Source of the DNA: Smittium culicis
Taxonomy: Eukaryota > Kickxellomycota > Harpellomycetes > Harpellales > Legeriomycetaceae
Direction of reading: 5' to 3'
Assembly: GCA_001970855.1 (NCBI GenBank)
Contig: LSSN01001124.1
Location: forward strand, 1 to 33,432
DNA length: 33,432 bases
Shown here: one piece after another, positions 11,487 to 21,140 of the stretch
How the letters are laid out: each line of letters starts with the position of its first letter
Numbering within the stretch: the first letter of the stretch is position 1
Program-made: the position numbers and the translations under genes
The notes under the pieces: generated by a model
The model's database searches: none
The model's input: the letters and a program-made list of their open reading frames with translations, nothing else
What the model was told of the DNA's origin: nothing

Positions 11487-11600
11487 CTACGATATAATTT
11501 TAAGGTTTGGATATGCTCCGCTATGTAGGTTATGTGAAAGCGTAGAACCGCCCAAAAAATTCTCTTTGGAGTCTGACTCTACACATCTTATTTTTCTTGT
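11487..11600 (-). pseudogene. Short coding-like relic, unknown protein
   Basis: A GC-richer island reads open for 37 codons on the minus strand, ending in TAG. The peptide has a coding look unlike the desert around it: CVESDSKENFLGGSTLSHN followed by LHSGAYPNL. It has no start, and both flanks are AT-rich. I do not recognise the family with confidence. A fragment of a retroelement polyprotein is the likeliest source given the context. It could also be chance. Confidence 0.3.
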
Positions 11601-11991
11601 ATTTTCTGAAAATCATCTATTAAAAATTAACCTAATTTAATATAATAATGATATAAAACAAAATTTGACAGATTAATGACTCAATAATGATTGCTTTAAT
11701 GAAATAAATTTATGATGATAAGTATAAAAAAATTCATGTCATTAAATTTTGGCATGATATTAGAAAGGTATAAAAACCGCAAAAAAATGACAAAGAAGCA
11801 TAATAAAAAAATAGGAAAAGTTGGAGAAAAATTGAAATATGGCTATACTGAAGATTTTAGTATTTCGTTTATTGACTTACTTTTTTTTTTCGTCAACATA
11901 TTTTTAATAAAATCACTCTTAGTAATCAAATAAACCTTTTATACCAAATTTTAAATTCTTTAATGTTATATATAATATAACCAATATCAAC
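11601..11991. other. AT-rich spacer, no gene supported
   Basis: An open frame at 11712-11933 encodes a Lys/Ile/Phe-rich peptide of 73 residues with no recognisable domain. Its composition is what AT-rich DNA gives by chance, so I do not call it a gene. Confidence 0.5.
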
Positions 11992-12084
11992 ATGAGTCCT
12001 ATTAGCATACAATCAAAAGAACCGAAGGATTTGGCAGCAGTATCTAATGCCTCTACATTATATTTTATTATGACCAGCTGTTAA
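11992..12084 (+). pseudogene. Decayed ORF start, copy 1 (gag-like?)
   Basis: ATG-initiated 30-codon frame beginning MSPISIQSKEPKDLAAVSNA and ending in TAA. It aligns, Met to Met, with the frame at 12666-12791: both have MS, a basic stretch, K-[D/N], then AAVS and a Tyr/Leu-rich segment. The nucleotide similarity runs through GAACC..GAAG and GC-GCAGTATCTA at a constant offset of about 672-674 bp. Two diverged copies of a protein start in a gene-free region suggest remnants of a repeated element, plausibly a retrotransposon gag N-terminus. The family assignment is inference. Confidence 0.4.
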
Positions 12085-12665
12085 TTTTATCATATTTTAT
12101 ATTTTGGATGAGAGTTAGCTGATTTTTGTGATATTATATTTCATAAAAAATGAGCTGAAATTCACATATATGTGGAATTCGTTATGCCTGATAAATTAAT
12201 TTATCTTACATACTCATTATATTAATATTTTCGTGTCTACTATTCAAATTTAACTTTAAAAAAAGTAATAATGTCAATTTAACACGTAAGCGTGTCAAAT
12301 AAAAACTTGCTAAACTTGATAAATCCGGTAATTTTTCTATTGTATTAAGCGATTAAAATTTTAAAACAAAATCACAAGACGAATTTGAAATACATAACTT
12401 TATGAAAAAAAAAACTTATATAAAGACAGGAAAATTCCTACAACAAGGAGGATATCGAAAATTTTTTGGAATATAATTTTTTCCCTACTGAGACAAAGAA
12501 TTTTCATACTAATCTTTTTATAAATTTAGTAATTTTTTCTCTATAATTTTTTGACCAAATTTATAATTAAAAAAATATTCATTAGCCTAAGCTAACTAAA
12601 TCAAAATAATAAATCAATTAAAAATAAATTATCAAAACAAAATTTCTAATAATAAGACCAAAATC
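12085..12665. other. AT-rich spacer between the two related ORF starts
   Basis: No gene seen. If the flanking ORF starts belong to tandem or nested copies of one element, this is the decayed body of the first copy. I could not recognise any protein in it. A GAATTC-containing palindromic stretch around 12159-12183 is probably incidental. Confidence 0.4.
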
Positions 12666-12791
12666 ATGTCAGCCTTCAAAAAAATTACAAGAACCTCGAA
12701 GAATTCAGCCGCAGTATCTATAACCAACAATTATTACTCTGTTACTAAAATTTATGAGCTATTATGTAATCTAAAATTTATACAACATTAA
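12666..12791 (+). pseudogene. Decayed ORF start, copy 2 (gag-like?)
   Basis: ATG-initiated 41-codon frame beginning MSAFKKITRTSKNSAAVSIT and ending in TAA. It shares the M-S start and the K-N/D..AAVS block with the frame at 11992-12084, in the same register and on the same strand. Neither frame leads into a longer open frame. As with copy 1, a dead retroelement is the simplest explanation, and the exact family is unknown. Confidence 0.4.
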
Positions 12792-14280
12792 ATTTATTTA
12801 ATTAAATAACTGGTAAAAAATAAATTATTATCAATTTTGTTTGTTTTTCATGTCTTTATTTAGTAATTCACTGAATTAATTGGTATAGAATTGAATTTTT
12901 CATTGTTGGCTGATAAAATGACTAGTTAATTTAAATTATCTTAATATCATATAATACAAAAGTATAATTCTTGAGATAATATTAAAAAATATACATCTCT
13001 ATAATAGTCGTTTTTTTATTTGTAGGCTAAAAAAATAGAAAGTTTGATTGTTAGATATAGTTCAAAATTTATAAACTGAAATTTATTGTAAAATAATTTA
13101 TATGATTGACTACTTAAGGAAGATGATAATACGTTTTATTTTAGATGTGTAAGTATTAAATTTTGACACATTGTACAAATAAAAAAGTGAAACATTAAAG
13201 AAAATTATACTAAAATAAAATAAATATTTAGAGAAAATTTAATATTATACGTTATGATCGTTAAATTGAAGTTATAATCATTTTTTTTGTAGCACTCAAA
13301 CTTTAACAGTTAAAATTTTTTTAATTTAAAAAATTTAATACAAACAATTAATATTATTCGAAACATTTTTTCACACAATATAGGATCAATATTATCAATT
13401 AAATTTATTTTTAAACATTAATGATAAAATCGATCGAGTTAAATTTATATACAGCTTTTTATAGATACATAACTATATGATAAACAATAAAAATCATACC
13501 TCACCACTATCAGATCATACACTGAAATTTCAGTATATTAATACTTATCTATTCTCTTCGATCAATATTTGAAAACTTTAAACGGACTATTTAACCGTAT
13601 CAGGATATGAATAGGATAATATTATGGTACTATAAGATTTTTAATTTAATAAATACATTCCCAATGATCGAATCAGCCTCATAATATTGATAAATATTTG
13701 CCTTCCATTTCAGAATTCTAATCTGAACAGCTATATTCCATCATAGTGAAGGAATAGTTCAACAAAAGAATAATTACGAGTATAGAAATTTAAGGAATCA
13801 GGACGATACATCATATTTTAAAAATAATAGAAAACCCGATAGCTGATATACGTGCCACAGCTACACAGTGAATACTGTTCAGCCAACATGAGCGATAATT
13901 TTTTTTTTGTTGAAAAACCATAAAAGCTACTCAATACATATATAAAACACCTGATAGATCGAAGAAAATCCTGAAACTTTGATTCTGAGATAAACTAGAG
14001 GTAATATACAAAAATCTCAACTTATATCACTAAAAGTCGACACTGTTTCACTAGATTTATCAAATACCATATATCCAACCAATATTTAACGTGCAGTTTC
14101 ACTATAACTCGATACTATTGTTTCAGAGTCACTGACTGTATGCATTTCCGAAAATTCGCAAAGAGATGATTCCAAGATTTTTTCTGAAAATCAAATGAAT
14201 TTATAGGCAAATTAAGAGAAAAGACTCAACTGAATTTTATAAGTGGGCTGATCTAAAAAAATTATTTTGATAACCAAGAA
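12792..14280. other. AT-rich DNA grading into decayed repeat sequence
   Basis: No gene seen up to about 13.4 kb. From there GC rises and coding-like words appear with many stops. At 13888 an ATG opens MSDNFFFVEKP, then a TAA, then KLLNTYIKHLIDRRKS. It shares only the MS start and a K/E-P block with the frames at 11992 and 12666, so it is a weak third candidate for the same family. Confidence 0.3.
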
Positions 14281-14559
14281 ATATTTTGCACTGGACCCAC
14301 TGCTACAATTGGGTTCGCAACTGATACATTGTGTAAGGACGAGACTAAAGTTTATGTTTATTTATTGCGGGAGAGTACTAATATGAGTATAAAACTAGAA
14401 TTATGATAACTATTATAAAAGAAAGATAAAAATGTGGAAAACTAATAGATGGTTTTAAAACTAAAATTAAACGACTTGCTTTTCCTTGAGTAGAAAAAAC
14501 TAACGTACAAGTATTATTTTTATAATATATTTTATTCCTTATTATATTTTTTTTCATAC

Positions 14560-14690
14560 CGGTAGACAATGTGGTTCAGGATTTGCATAGGTCGTTGTGA
14601 ACCACAATGATTCACTGTTAAGCCTGTGATTGTCTTCGACAATCTACATTGTGAGAACGAGTTCTTACACATTGACGCGAAGCAACAAAT
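14560..14690. other. Cluster of short hairpins in a GC-richer island
   Basis: Three inverted repeats lie within about 100 bp. TGTGGTTCA (14570-14578) pairs with TGAACCACA (14598-14606). GATTGTC-TTC-GACAATC at 14628-14644 is a perfect 7-bp stem. A smaller GAAC/GTTC pair lies at about 14655-14664. The word TGTGTAAG(G/A)AC also appears on the plus strand near 14330 and inverted near 14670. It may be a retroelement terminus, a small structured RNA or a SINE relic; the sequence alone does not decide. Confidence 0.3.
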
Positions 14691-14849
14691 AAATTTTGGA
14701 GCATCCGATTAATGACTATCTGATATAAAATAAAGTTTCGATTTTTAATGAGGATATATCTAAAATTGAATGAATCAATAACTTGGATTCTATACGTGAA
14801 TGATCTTAGTTACATACAAGAATGATATAAATGTTACTATATTGATTTA

Positions 14850-15790
14850 CTGTGGCTGAATATAATACGGAGAGATTAATTTTTCTGGATAAAATTTAGA
14901 CTATGAGCATATATTCTATATAAATGAGTTGATGTTTTAACAGTATCTGAATGATGAATTCTCAGAAATTCTGACCTCAAATACCGCATAAAATATTTTA
15001 GCTTTTCCTTAATTAATTCTGACTATCAATTACGAGCTCAAATATAATTTATCCCTCTATTACTGCATTCTTTCACTAATAACCGTACATCGATTTTAAC
15101 TTAGATGAGACCGATTATAAATCAATTATTTTTTTATCTGACTGAGAATGTAGTCCCAAAATATTTGATAGATTCTTTTCATATTATAAGCTATTGCATT
15201 AAAAAATAGGCGAAGGCGTAATATCATTAACAGATCCAAATCATAAAATCATTAAAATACGAATGTTAACCAGTTCTGGGTAATACGATATTTTGATCTC
15301 TTCCAAGAATGAGGATATAATAATAATATCCTGATTATCTTATAAGAAATTTAAATCAAACGTATGTAATTTTATAATAAATAAAAAAATTCAAGTTTTT
15401 TCAATAGCACAGTTTTTACTATTCGTATAATTCTACTAAATCACAGTAAAAATTATGAAATAATGAGTATTATGAATCGAAATTATGGATGTTTACAGTG
15501 GCTTTGATTTAGTTTGAGATCGGAAAAATGAAATATTAGGCATAAAAATTGAAAATATGGAATGGGAAAATTTTCTTATCTGTGACATCACAAATAAAAA
15601 ATTTAATAGATTCCAGTGGTTGCACTTTAGCAATTTTTGTGAGATCTTAATCCTATTCAGACTTAAAAATTCAATATGCTAGCGATAATTCGCAACCAAA
15701 CCAAATAGTAGTATCGATTTTGTATACCATAGACTCAGCTGCGCTTTTGGTCGGTCAGTATTAGTCATGTGACAACTACCACAATTGAGG
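14850..15790 (+). pseudogene. Ty3/gypsy-like pol remnant (RT/RNase H to integrase zinc-binding region)
   Basis: Many-stop remnant that I read as Ty3/gypsy pol in order. Near 15100, FNLDETDYKSIIFLS resembles the RNase H start (ETDASDYA type). Around 15557-15670, EWENFLICDITNKKF..FQWL..EIL, and after a frameshift at 15675-15785 YAS..SCDNYHN, resemble the integrase HHCC-linker stretch (W-L..EIL, then YAS, then SCD-C). All lie on the plus strand at spacing fitting that order. Nothing is intact and key residues are lost: Cys appears as Tyr in SCDNYHN, and an in-frame stop precedes it. This rests on pattern memory, not a search, so the assignment is tentative. Confidence 0.4.
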
Positions 15791-16939
15791 CCATTATGAA
15801 TGTATGATAAAAAAAAAATTGATATTTTTAATGATTAAAATGAAATTATAGCATCATTGAATATAAAAATACGCGATTCCAACTCAAAAATTTGCTGTAT
15901 TAAATGAATCCAGATGGCGCGCTTTGCTATTTAAATGAAAATACAGAGTGGAAATTTTTGAAAGATGCATATAAATCTATCTCTGAACTGTAAATGATTG
16001 TTGATATATAATCTTTGAATCATGGCTTAAAAAAATCGTGGAAAGACAATTTAGTTGAATCCTAGTAATCTGTATAATAAATCAGAATGCTCCTTTGTTA
16101 ATATTTTTTAGTGGCGGAATCTCGAATTGGTATTAGCTACCAAGTTTTAGCCACTTATAGTGCATAATTGAATTATGATTTTTTCCTCTGAATTTTTTCA
16201 TGATTACTTGTATCTAAAGAAATAATTCTGTTATCCGAAAATAACTTCAATATATAGTTTATATATTTTACAGAAATATGTATACTATTATAATCTTCTG
16301 TTTCGATATCCAATTGGAAGGTAAATAAGAGGATTAAATGAAAGATAAAATGCTTGAAAACTTGGGTACAAAAGAATGCCCAAATTTTCATTTATTTTGA
16401 GATCATCAGTATTTAAATTGTGTTTTTAAATCTTGGATTTATATAATTAAGTTTTAATATATTTGTAAAATAAAATAATAATTGGCTTTAACAAAATCCT
16501 AGAGATAAAAAATTAGGTACATGGATGAGCATAAAATCCACGACATTTATCTAATTGGATGAGTACTTTCTGATGTACACTCCTCCCCTTGTAACTAAAT
16601 TTCTCATTATTCTAGAATTAAATCGGATTTTCTTAATTTTCACTCTGTTTTCTAAGCTATAGATATCTATAATATTTTATCTTTATCATTAGAATATGTT
16701 AATCTTTGAACATATACTCCTATAAGGAAAATAAGTATAATAAGATTAGCAGAGCGGAAATTATACATTTGAACAGCAATAACCGGTGCCTTATGACTAG
16801 GAATAATGATGATATATCTTTTAGTCGAAATTTTTTGGGTTAAATCCTAAAATTTTTTCTAAATATACCAATGACAGTCAAGCTTAGAACCAGGTATCAT
16901 AGTTCATAGTGCGAATTTAGAATATAGATCTAAAAGTTC
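15791..16939. other. Decayed sequence between the gypsy-like remnant and the DIRS-like element
   Basis: No gene. Short coding-like stretches such as SRWRALLFK (about 15910) occur among stops and may be the 3' part of the pol remnant, but I could not place them. The 72-codon frame on the minus strand at 16173-16391 has no recognisable domain and is not supported. Confidence 0.35.
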
Positions 16940-16951
16940 TTTTATATTATA

Positions 16952-16998
16952 ATTAATTGAGCTCATTAGAGCATAGATTAATTATTATTATATGATGA
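16952..16998. repeat. Left terminal repeat of the DIRS-like element
   Basis: Inverse of 17180-17226 with 41 of 47 positions matching, including GAATTAATCT-type and TGCTCTAA blocks. Weaker similarity continues to about 17015 on the inner side and about 16940 on the outer side, so the exact end is uncertain. Confidence 0.65.
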
Positions 16999-17164
16999 TA
17001 AAGATATATTAAGTATTATTATTCTGTTGGATAAAACTATAACTAAAACGAAAATTTAAAGCCAATAAAATCAAAGTAAATGAAATGAACAGAAAAAAAT
17101 TAATTGGTATAAAATGTAAATTACGCAGTTATAATATCCTTATCATCTTTGAGTGTGATGGGAC

Positions 17165-17257
17165 TTATTATGTCTCCTCTCATCGTATAATATGAATTAA
17201 TCTTTGCTCTAAAGATCTCAATTAATTTTAACATTATACTTCAGAGAGGAGACATAT
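17165..17257. repeat. Internal complementary region of the DIRS-like element (imperfect palindrome)
   Basis: The two halves are complementary to each other: 17169-17191 pairs with 17233-17256, with 13 identical bases at one end and 7 at the other. One half (17233-17250) is the exact inverse of 21123-21140 at the element's right end. The other half (17180-17226) is the inverse of 16952-16998 at its left end, with 41 of 47 matches. A region just downstream of the recombinase that is complementary to both outer ends is the defining internal complementary region of DIRS elements, thought to template circularisation. Confidence 0.7.
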
Positions 17258-17296
17258 TAAGTTGCTCCAAATTTAAAATCGACCTTTCAAGTTAAT

Positions 17297-18243
17297 CTAT
17301 GGATTTCTTGTAAGACGATAGTATGTATCAAAAATGGTATAGCTCGAACAAAATGAATTTGAAACTATATCATAAGTCGATACCCCTGTGTTTGCGGCTA
17401 AGATAGCACATATTGCTCTCCTTTTGGGTATTAGTGCTTGAGACTCGATGCGCATTAAATCAGATAACAAATGGATGTATCTTGTAATAATATCCACAGA
17501 TAGTGGCTTGAAGGTATCTTTGATTTACCTTATAAGCTTATGAACTACCAAATTGCTATTGTTAGCATGAGGGGTTGGGCAAAGATTGACTGCTATCTTT
17601 TCCTTGTATACCATGTACGCATTTACTGGGAATATTAATATATACGCGTGGTGGTTGATCTGGCATGGATTTTCAACTGAGCTGCCACCTCTTTTTTCTT
17701 TAGGGGCTACGATTACTGGTTTTAGCACTCCTTTTTCGATGTGACTACGTTGGTCGAAAATTCTATGGATGTCGCTGGCGCGGAGGAAACCTGTACCTGA
17801 TAACAGAAAGGCAGTTTTGGTGTGATTATCTTAACAGTAAGTGAAGATTTTTGGACACATTCTTGATACAATTCTACAACTGTTGATATATTCATACCAC
17901 AATTCTAATTAATGGTTTAATAGAAGTATGATCAAATGCCTTGATAGATTTATTAAAATTTTATGTTCATCTAGCTTGGCTAGGATATCTGAAATTTGAA
18001 GAAGATCCGATTTTTAGGCTTTAATTGAGCCTAACTTAAGCTTGTTTACGGTGTATATTTCCGCCAGATAGTTTATTGTTTGCGGCGCGGAAATGGGAGT
18101 GGATATCTCGTTTGATATTCTCCAGTCTAGAAAGCGCTGCAGGATAGAACTTTTACTGGATCTACGACGGACACGTCGTTCGTCGAAAACGATAAAATCA
18201 ATTGCTTAATTGACAAAACTTTGCGTTTTGAAGACACGCCGCT
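17297..18243 (-). pseudogene. Tyrosine recombinase of the DIRS-like element, broken
   Basis: N-terminal part at about 18243-17926: ILQRFLDWRISNEISTPISA then PQTINYLAEIYTVNKLKLGS, with TAA and TAG interruptions. The catalytic part follows: FLLSGTGFLRASDIHRI (first catalytic Arg codon at 17780-17782), VIVAPKEKRGG, CPTPHANNSN, DIITRYIHLLSDLM, then KRRAICAILAANTGVSTYDI (the HxxR region, with its usual His not evident) and FDTYYRLTRNP, with the nucleophile among the two Tyr codons at 17318-17323. The enzyme would integrate the circular DNA copy by strand exchange without target-site duplication (family knowledge). Stops and frame changes make it non-functional. The order of blocks leaves little doubt about the family. 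Confidence 0.75.
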
Positions 18244-18660
18244 GATCTTCATAGCCATCAAGCTCAATTGCTTGTTTTCCAAGAGCGGTGACTTTCCGCT
18301 TTTTGGATCCGGAACTACAGTTCTTGATTTAAGGAGGAGTGGATGTGAAATTGATAGTACTATCAGTTATTAGTGCTAGATAGCGGATTTCCAAAATAGT
18401 GTCACTAGATTAATTGTGACTCGCTTCCGGCAAACCTTCTGAACAACCTGAGATTTCAGATTTCACATTTCTGGGTGGACAACAGTACGGATTGTCGAAT
18501 CTTGTCCAATTTTGCGTCAGAGTATTCCGGTCAGACGCATTGTTGTCCAGGAACCAACTGTAGTATTGATCGGGCTTCCTGCTCCTGGAAATGTAATGGG
18601 ACCGACGTCGTGGGGTTCATAATTCGATTTCAGTACTTAGAATGTCTGCTGCGATTATTA

Positions 18661-18876
18661 CTATTCGATTTGCGCTTTTAGTCTGTTTTTTGCATACGCT
18701 GGGTTTAGTACGGATAATAAATAGTTTACTTGTGGGTGGATTTTGGTCTTGAGAAAATGAAACCATATATTTTCTGTTAATTTAAGTTGTCCCGGGGAGC
18801 TTGTGCCGCCGAATTTATTGACATTTTTGAGTGTTTGTCTTGTTTGAGTAGATTTGCACTGATAAACCCATCTCAC
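18661..18876 (-). pseudogene. DIRS-like RNase H fragment
   Basis: A 71-codon open stretch with NVNKFGGTSSPGQLKLTENI followed by W, then LLSVLNPAYAKNRLKAQIE. This is the C-terminal RNase H pattern of DIRS elements, in which an Asn/Lys-x-GGT-S block and a LNPADAPSRL block are typical; here PADAPSR has become PAYAKNR. The N-terminal half of the domain, between 19067 and 18880, is broken by stops and at least one frame change. Just downstream (about 18560-18470), YYSWFLDNNASD and NPYCCPP continue the polyprotein. The role would be removal of template RNA during reverse transcription. Confidence 0.65.
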
Positions 18877-19066
18877 TCTTGAACTTCAGTTTGTTATAAC
18901 ACCGTAAATAATTTCATTGTGCTGATATGTAGTCTCGTCATCTCGGGGCTCCATATACTTGAGTAAAAGCAGTTTCATGCTAATATTCTCCAAGCTGAGT
19001 CGCGGTAGTCGTTAAATATCTCTAGCTCTGACGTCTCAGTCAAGAACGAGTGGCCGTTTCATGAAG

Positions 19067-20119
19067 TTAGAATTTCTTCGAGAAGGTCAGATTCTGGATT
19101 TCTGGCATCTTCGGCTTCACTATTGAAGTCCATGAGTTCGATACTGACTGATATCGGTACTTGAGTTTTATTATTCGGCGTAGCATCAGTCTCCCAGGAA
19201 GCAGTGAGAGTGAAATCGACTGGGAATTTTCGATGGTGCTCACATTATATCTCAATGTCGTCTGGCCAGCGTTGAGAAATATTATGGTTTTGCATTGAAG
19301 ATTCATTATCTTGATGGACGGAACCTTGAGGGATATATCCATCTATTTTATTTCCATTGCAAGGAGTTTGATCGACTGAGACGGCGTATTCGCAGACTTC
19401 TCGGAATTGACATTGAATCCTAGCTCCGAGAGCTTGTAGTATATTATGCACGTGTTTGTTTGATACACGTCTTTGGATTCTCTTATAATCAGCAGGTCGT
19501 CGAAATATTCAGAGGCTCGAATTCCTTTTGAAATGGCATATTCTAGAACTGGTTGAAGTATTTTTGTCAAGACTAACGTGTTCAGTGATAATCCGAATGA
19601 TAGGACGTGGAACTGGAATCAGCGGCCGTTCCAATGCAATCGAAGGTGCTTTCTGCACTACTTGTAAATCAAGATGTTCATATATGAATCCTGGAGGTCT
19701 AGTGGCGTCAGGAAATACTTCAGACCGATCATTCTATTGATGTAAGTTAGAGTCTATATCTTGAAGTTCTGTTCTTCCACGTGGAGACTTAGCTTTCGGA
19801 AGTCGAGTTCGGTTCGGAGACCTCCAGTCTTTTTCAGTATATTGAATAGCTGACTGTAAAATCTTCGGCTTCTCGACTGAAAATCCTCGGTTGCTCTCTT
19901 GGATGTCAGGGAGGCAACTTCTTTCGACAGAATCTCGCTGAGCTTCCAGCTTAGCTTTATTTTTTTCTGACAGAGTCCGCAGTGGTTCTGAGGATGGATT
20001 CTTGAAGGGGAAACTGAATACCCTATACAAATGTTCCAAGCCCATCGTATGTCCGTTATATTGAATCATGCAGATCTGAATATAGCTAGGCGGTCGCCGA
20101 CAGGGGAGCCTTTCTGGAT
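19067..20119 (-). pseudogene. DIRS-like reverse transcriptase, five in-frame stops
   Basis: One continuous frame of 351 codons with no frameshift, broken by stops at 20066-20068, 19754-19756, 19658-19660, 19619-19621 and 19343-19345. In order it shows: SPVGDRLAIF (linker before RT); FYSQLFNILKKTGGLRTELD then FRKL (the PKKTGG and LDLRKLN region); FLTPLDLQDSYM (motif A, Asp present); VLSFGLSLNTLVLTK (motif B); YFDDLLI with the catalytic Asp pair at 19496-19507 (motif C; YLDD is commoner in the group); LKVPSIK; and LLPGRLMLRR near the end. The reaction would be copying element RNA into DNA. The conserved motifs are readable and the frame is unshifted, so the copy is inactive but not very old. 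Short frames in other registers here (such as 19734-20159) are shadows. Confidence 0.8.
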
Positions 20120-20124
20120 CTCTA

Positions 20125-20760
20125 TTATGACCCATTTCCGCGGCCTCGATCTCTCCCATGAAAATTTGATTGACGGTCGTAGATCTTGAGACTGGCTTCA
20201 GCGGTGGTTTCAGATGCAGTTCTCGACGCCTTAACAGTGTTGCTGCTGTCAGTATTCTTAGAGATCGTACTCTTCTGACACCTGCGAAAGGGCCGGATTA
20301 GTTTTCTTTTCGCGGTAGGATTCTTTACAATGAGGACGTCCAACACCTCTTGATCCATCAGCGGCTTGACGTCAGATTCGACGAGCTGAGTCAGTTTCCC
20401 AGGAAGTTCAAATCCCTTGTGAAGGTTGTCTAACGTTGCTTGAGTTACTGTGGAGGCAATTTTAGACAAGAGAGCTCTCATGGTGCTGGCAAAAATGATT
20501 TCTAGACCTTCGGAAATGTCCATACGTTTGTTTTCTTGGACTTGACGGTGAACAGAGTAGTCAATTGGCCGAGCTGCTTGTGCCAGGGCTAACTGTATTC
20601 CATAGAAAGCGGAATCAGTTTTCTTCACTGTGCTCGACGCTGTATCGTTCAGTGGTGGTGGAGTATAATTCATTGAGCTAGTCTTGAGGCAAGATTGGAT
20701 TTCAATCATGCGTTCTTCAATGAATGGAAGCGCTTCCGTGAGCTTCGGGTATACAGACAA
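20125..20760 (-). CDS. DIRS-like element gag-type protein, 211 aa
   Basis: The only intact frame of the element, opening at an ATG (20758-20760) and reading 211 codons. The residues around 50-75 (AFYGIQLALAQAARPIDYSV then HRQVQENKRMD) are the part I associate with the first ORF of DIRS-like elements in early-diverging fungi. The C-terminus is basic and ends in an RG-rich tail (GRDRGRGNGS), the kind of tail used for RNA binding. The likely role is packaging of element RNA. The RT frame begins within or just after its 3' end in another frame, as is usual for compact retroelements. Whether it is expressed is unknown; the rest of the element is broken. Alternative: any small RNA-binding ORF, but position and orientation favour gag. 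Confidence 0.65.
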   Translation of the reverse strand: MSVYPKLTEALPFIEERMIEIQSCLKTSSMNYTPPPLNDTASSTVKKTDSAFYGIQLALAQAARPIDYSVHRQVQENKRMDISEGLEIIFASTMRALLSKIASTVTQATLDNLHKGFELPGKLTQLVESDVKPLMDQEVLDVLIVKNPTAKRKLIRPFRRCQKSTISKNTDSSNTVKASRTASETTAEASLKIYDRQSNFHGRDRGRGNGS

Positions 20761-21122
20761 GTCTGTAATGGATATACTAGTTGAAACTTAAGGGTCTTCT
20801 GGTTCTTGGTTGCTCTTCCATTCATGTAGGAGTTGGTGTACCAGTCTGGTTAATAACTAGATTAGGTCTTGGTTTGCGGGAGCTAGTGTTTAATTTACTT
20901 ATTCCTTCGTATAATATTTTTGAAGGAAATAAAAATTTTAAGTTGAAAATCTTTATCTGGTTGAGTACCTTTGAGAAAGAAAAAAATGTAAGAATAACAC
21001 TAGAATGTACTTTACATTAAACTATAAAAATTTTTATTTATTTTATTTTGTTCACTCTATTTTTATCGGTTTGTAATTTTCGGTTTAGTTTTATCCAATA
21101 AGATTGTAAAAATTAAAATTTT
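20761..21122 (-). other. 5' leader of the DIRS-like element
   Basis: Lies between the right terminal repeat and the gag ATG. The near 200 bp keep the element's higher GC and the outer part is AT-rich. A promoter would be expected here, but no specific box can be identified. The plus-strand open frame at 20781-21020 is a shadow with no recognisable domain. Confidence 0.4.
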
Positions 21123-21140
21123 TCCTCTCTGAAGTATAAT
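21123..21140. repeat. Right terminal repeat of the DIRS-like element
   Basis: TCCTCTCTGAAGTATAAT is the exact reverse complement of 17233-17250 (18 of 18). The following ATGA also matches the other half of the internal complementary region (GTATAATATGA at 17185-17195). This marks the 5' outer end of the element, about 360 bp ahead of gag. Confidence 0.7.

Noticed and set aside
11712..11933. 73-codon Lys-rich frame as a small gene
   Set aside because: Low-complexity composition, no domain and no supporting context.
18475..18681. Plus-strand Cys-rich 68-codon frame, at first glance a small secreted protein
   Set aside because: It is the antisense shadow of the DIRS-like element, whose minus strand here reads YYSWFLDNN..NPYCCPP.
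19343..20068. Premature stops in the reverse transcriptase as proof of repeat-induced point mutation
   Set aside because: One of five stops fits a clear Trp TGG to TGA change, but the others do not consistently fit C-to-T or G-to-A changes, so the evidence is too thin without aligned copies.
19734..20159. 141-codon minus-strand frame as a protein of its own
   Set aside because: The neighbouring minus-strand frame carries the conserved reverse transcriptase blocks with stops; this frame is an out-of-register shadow.
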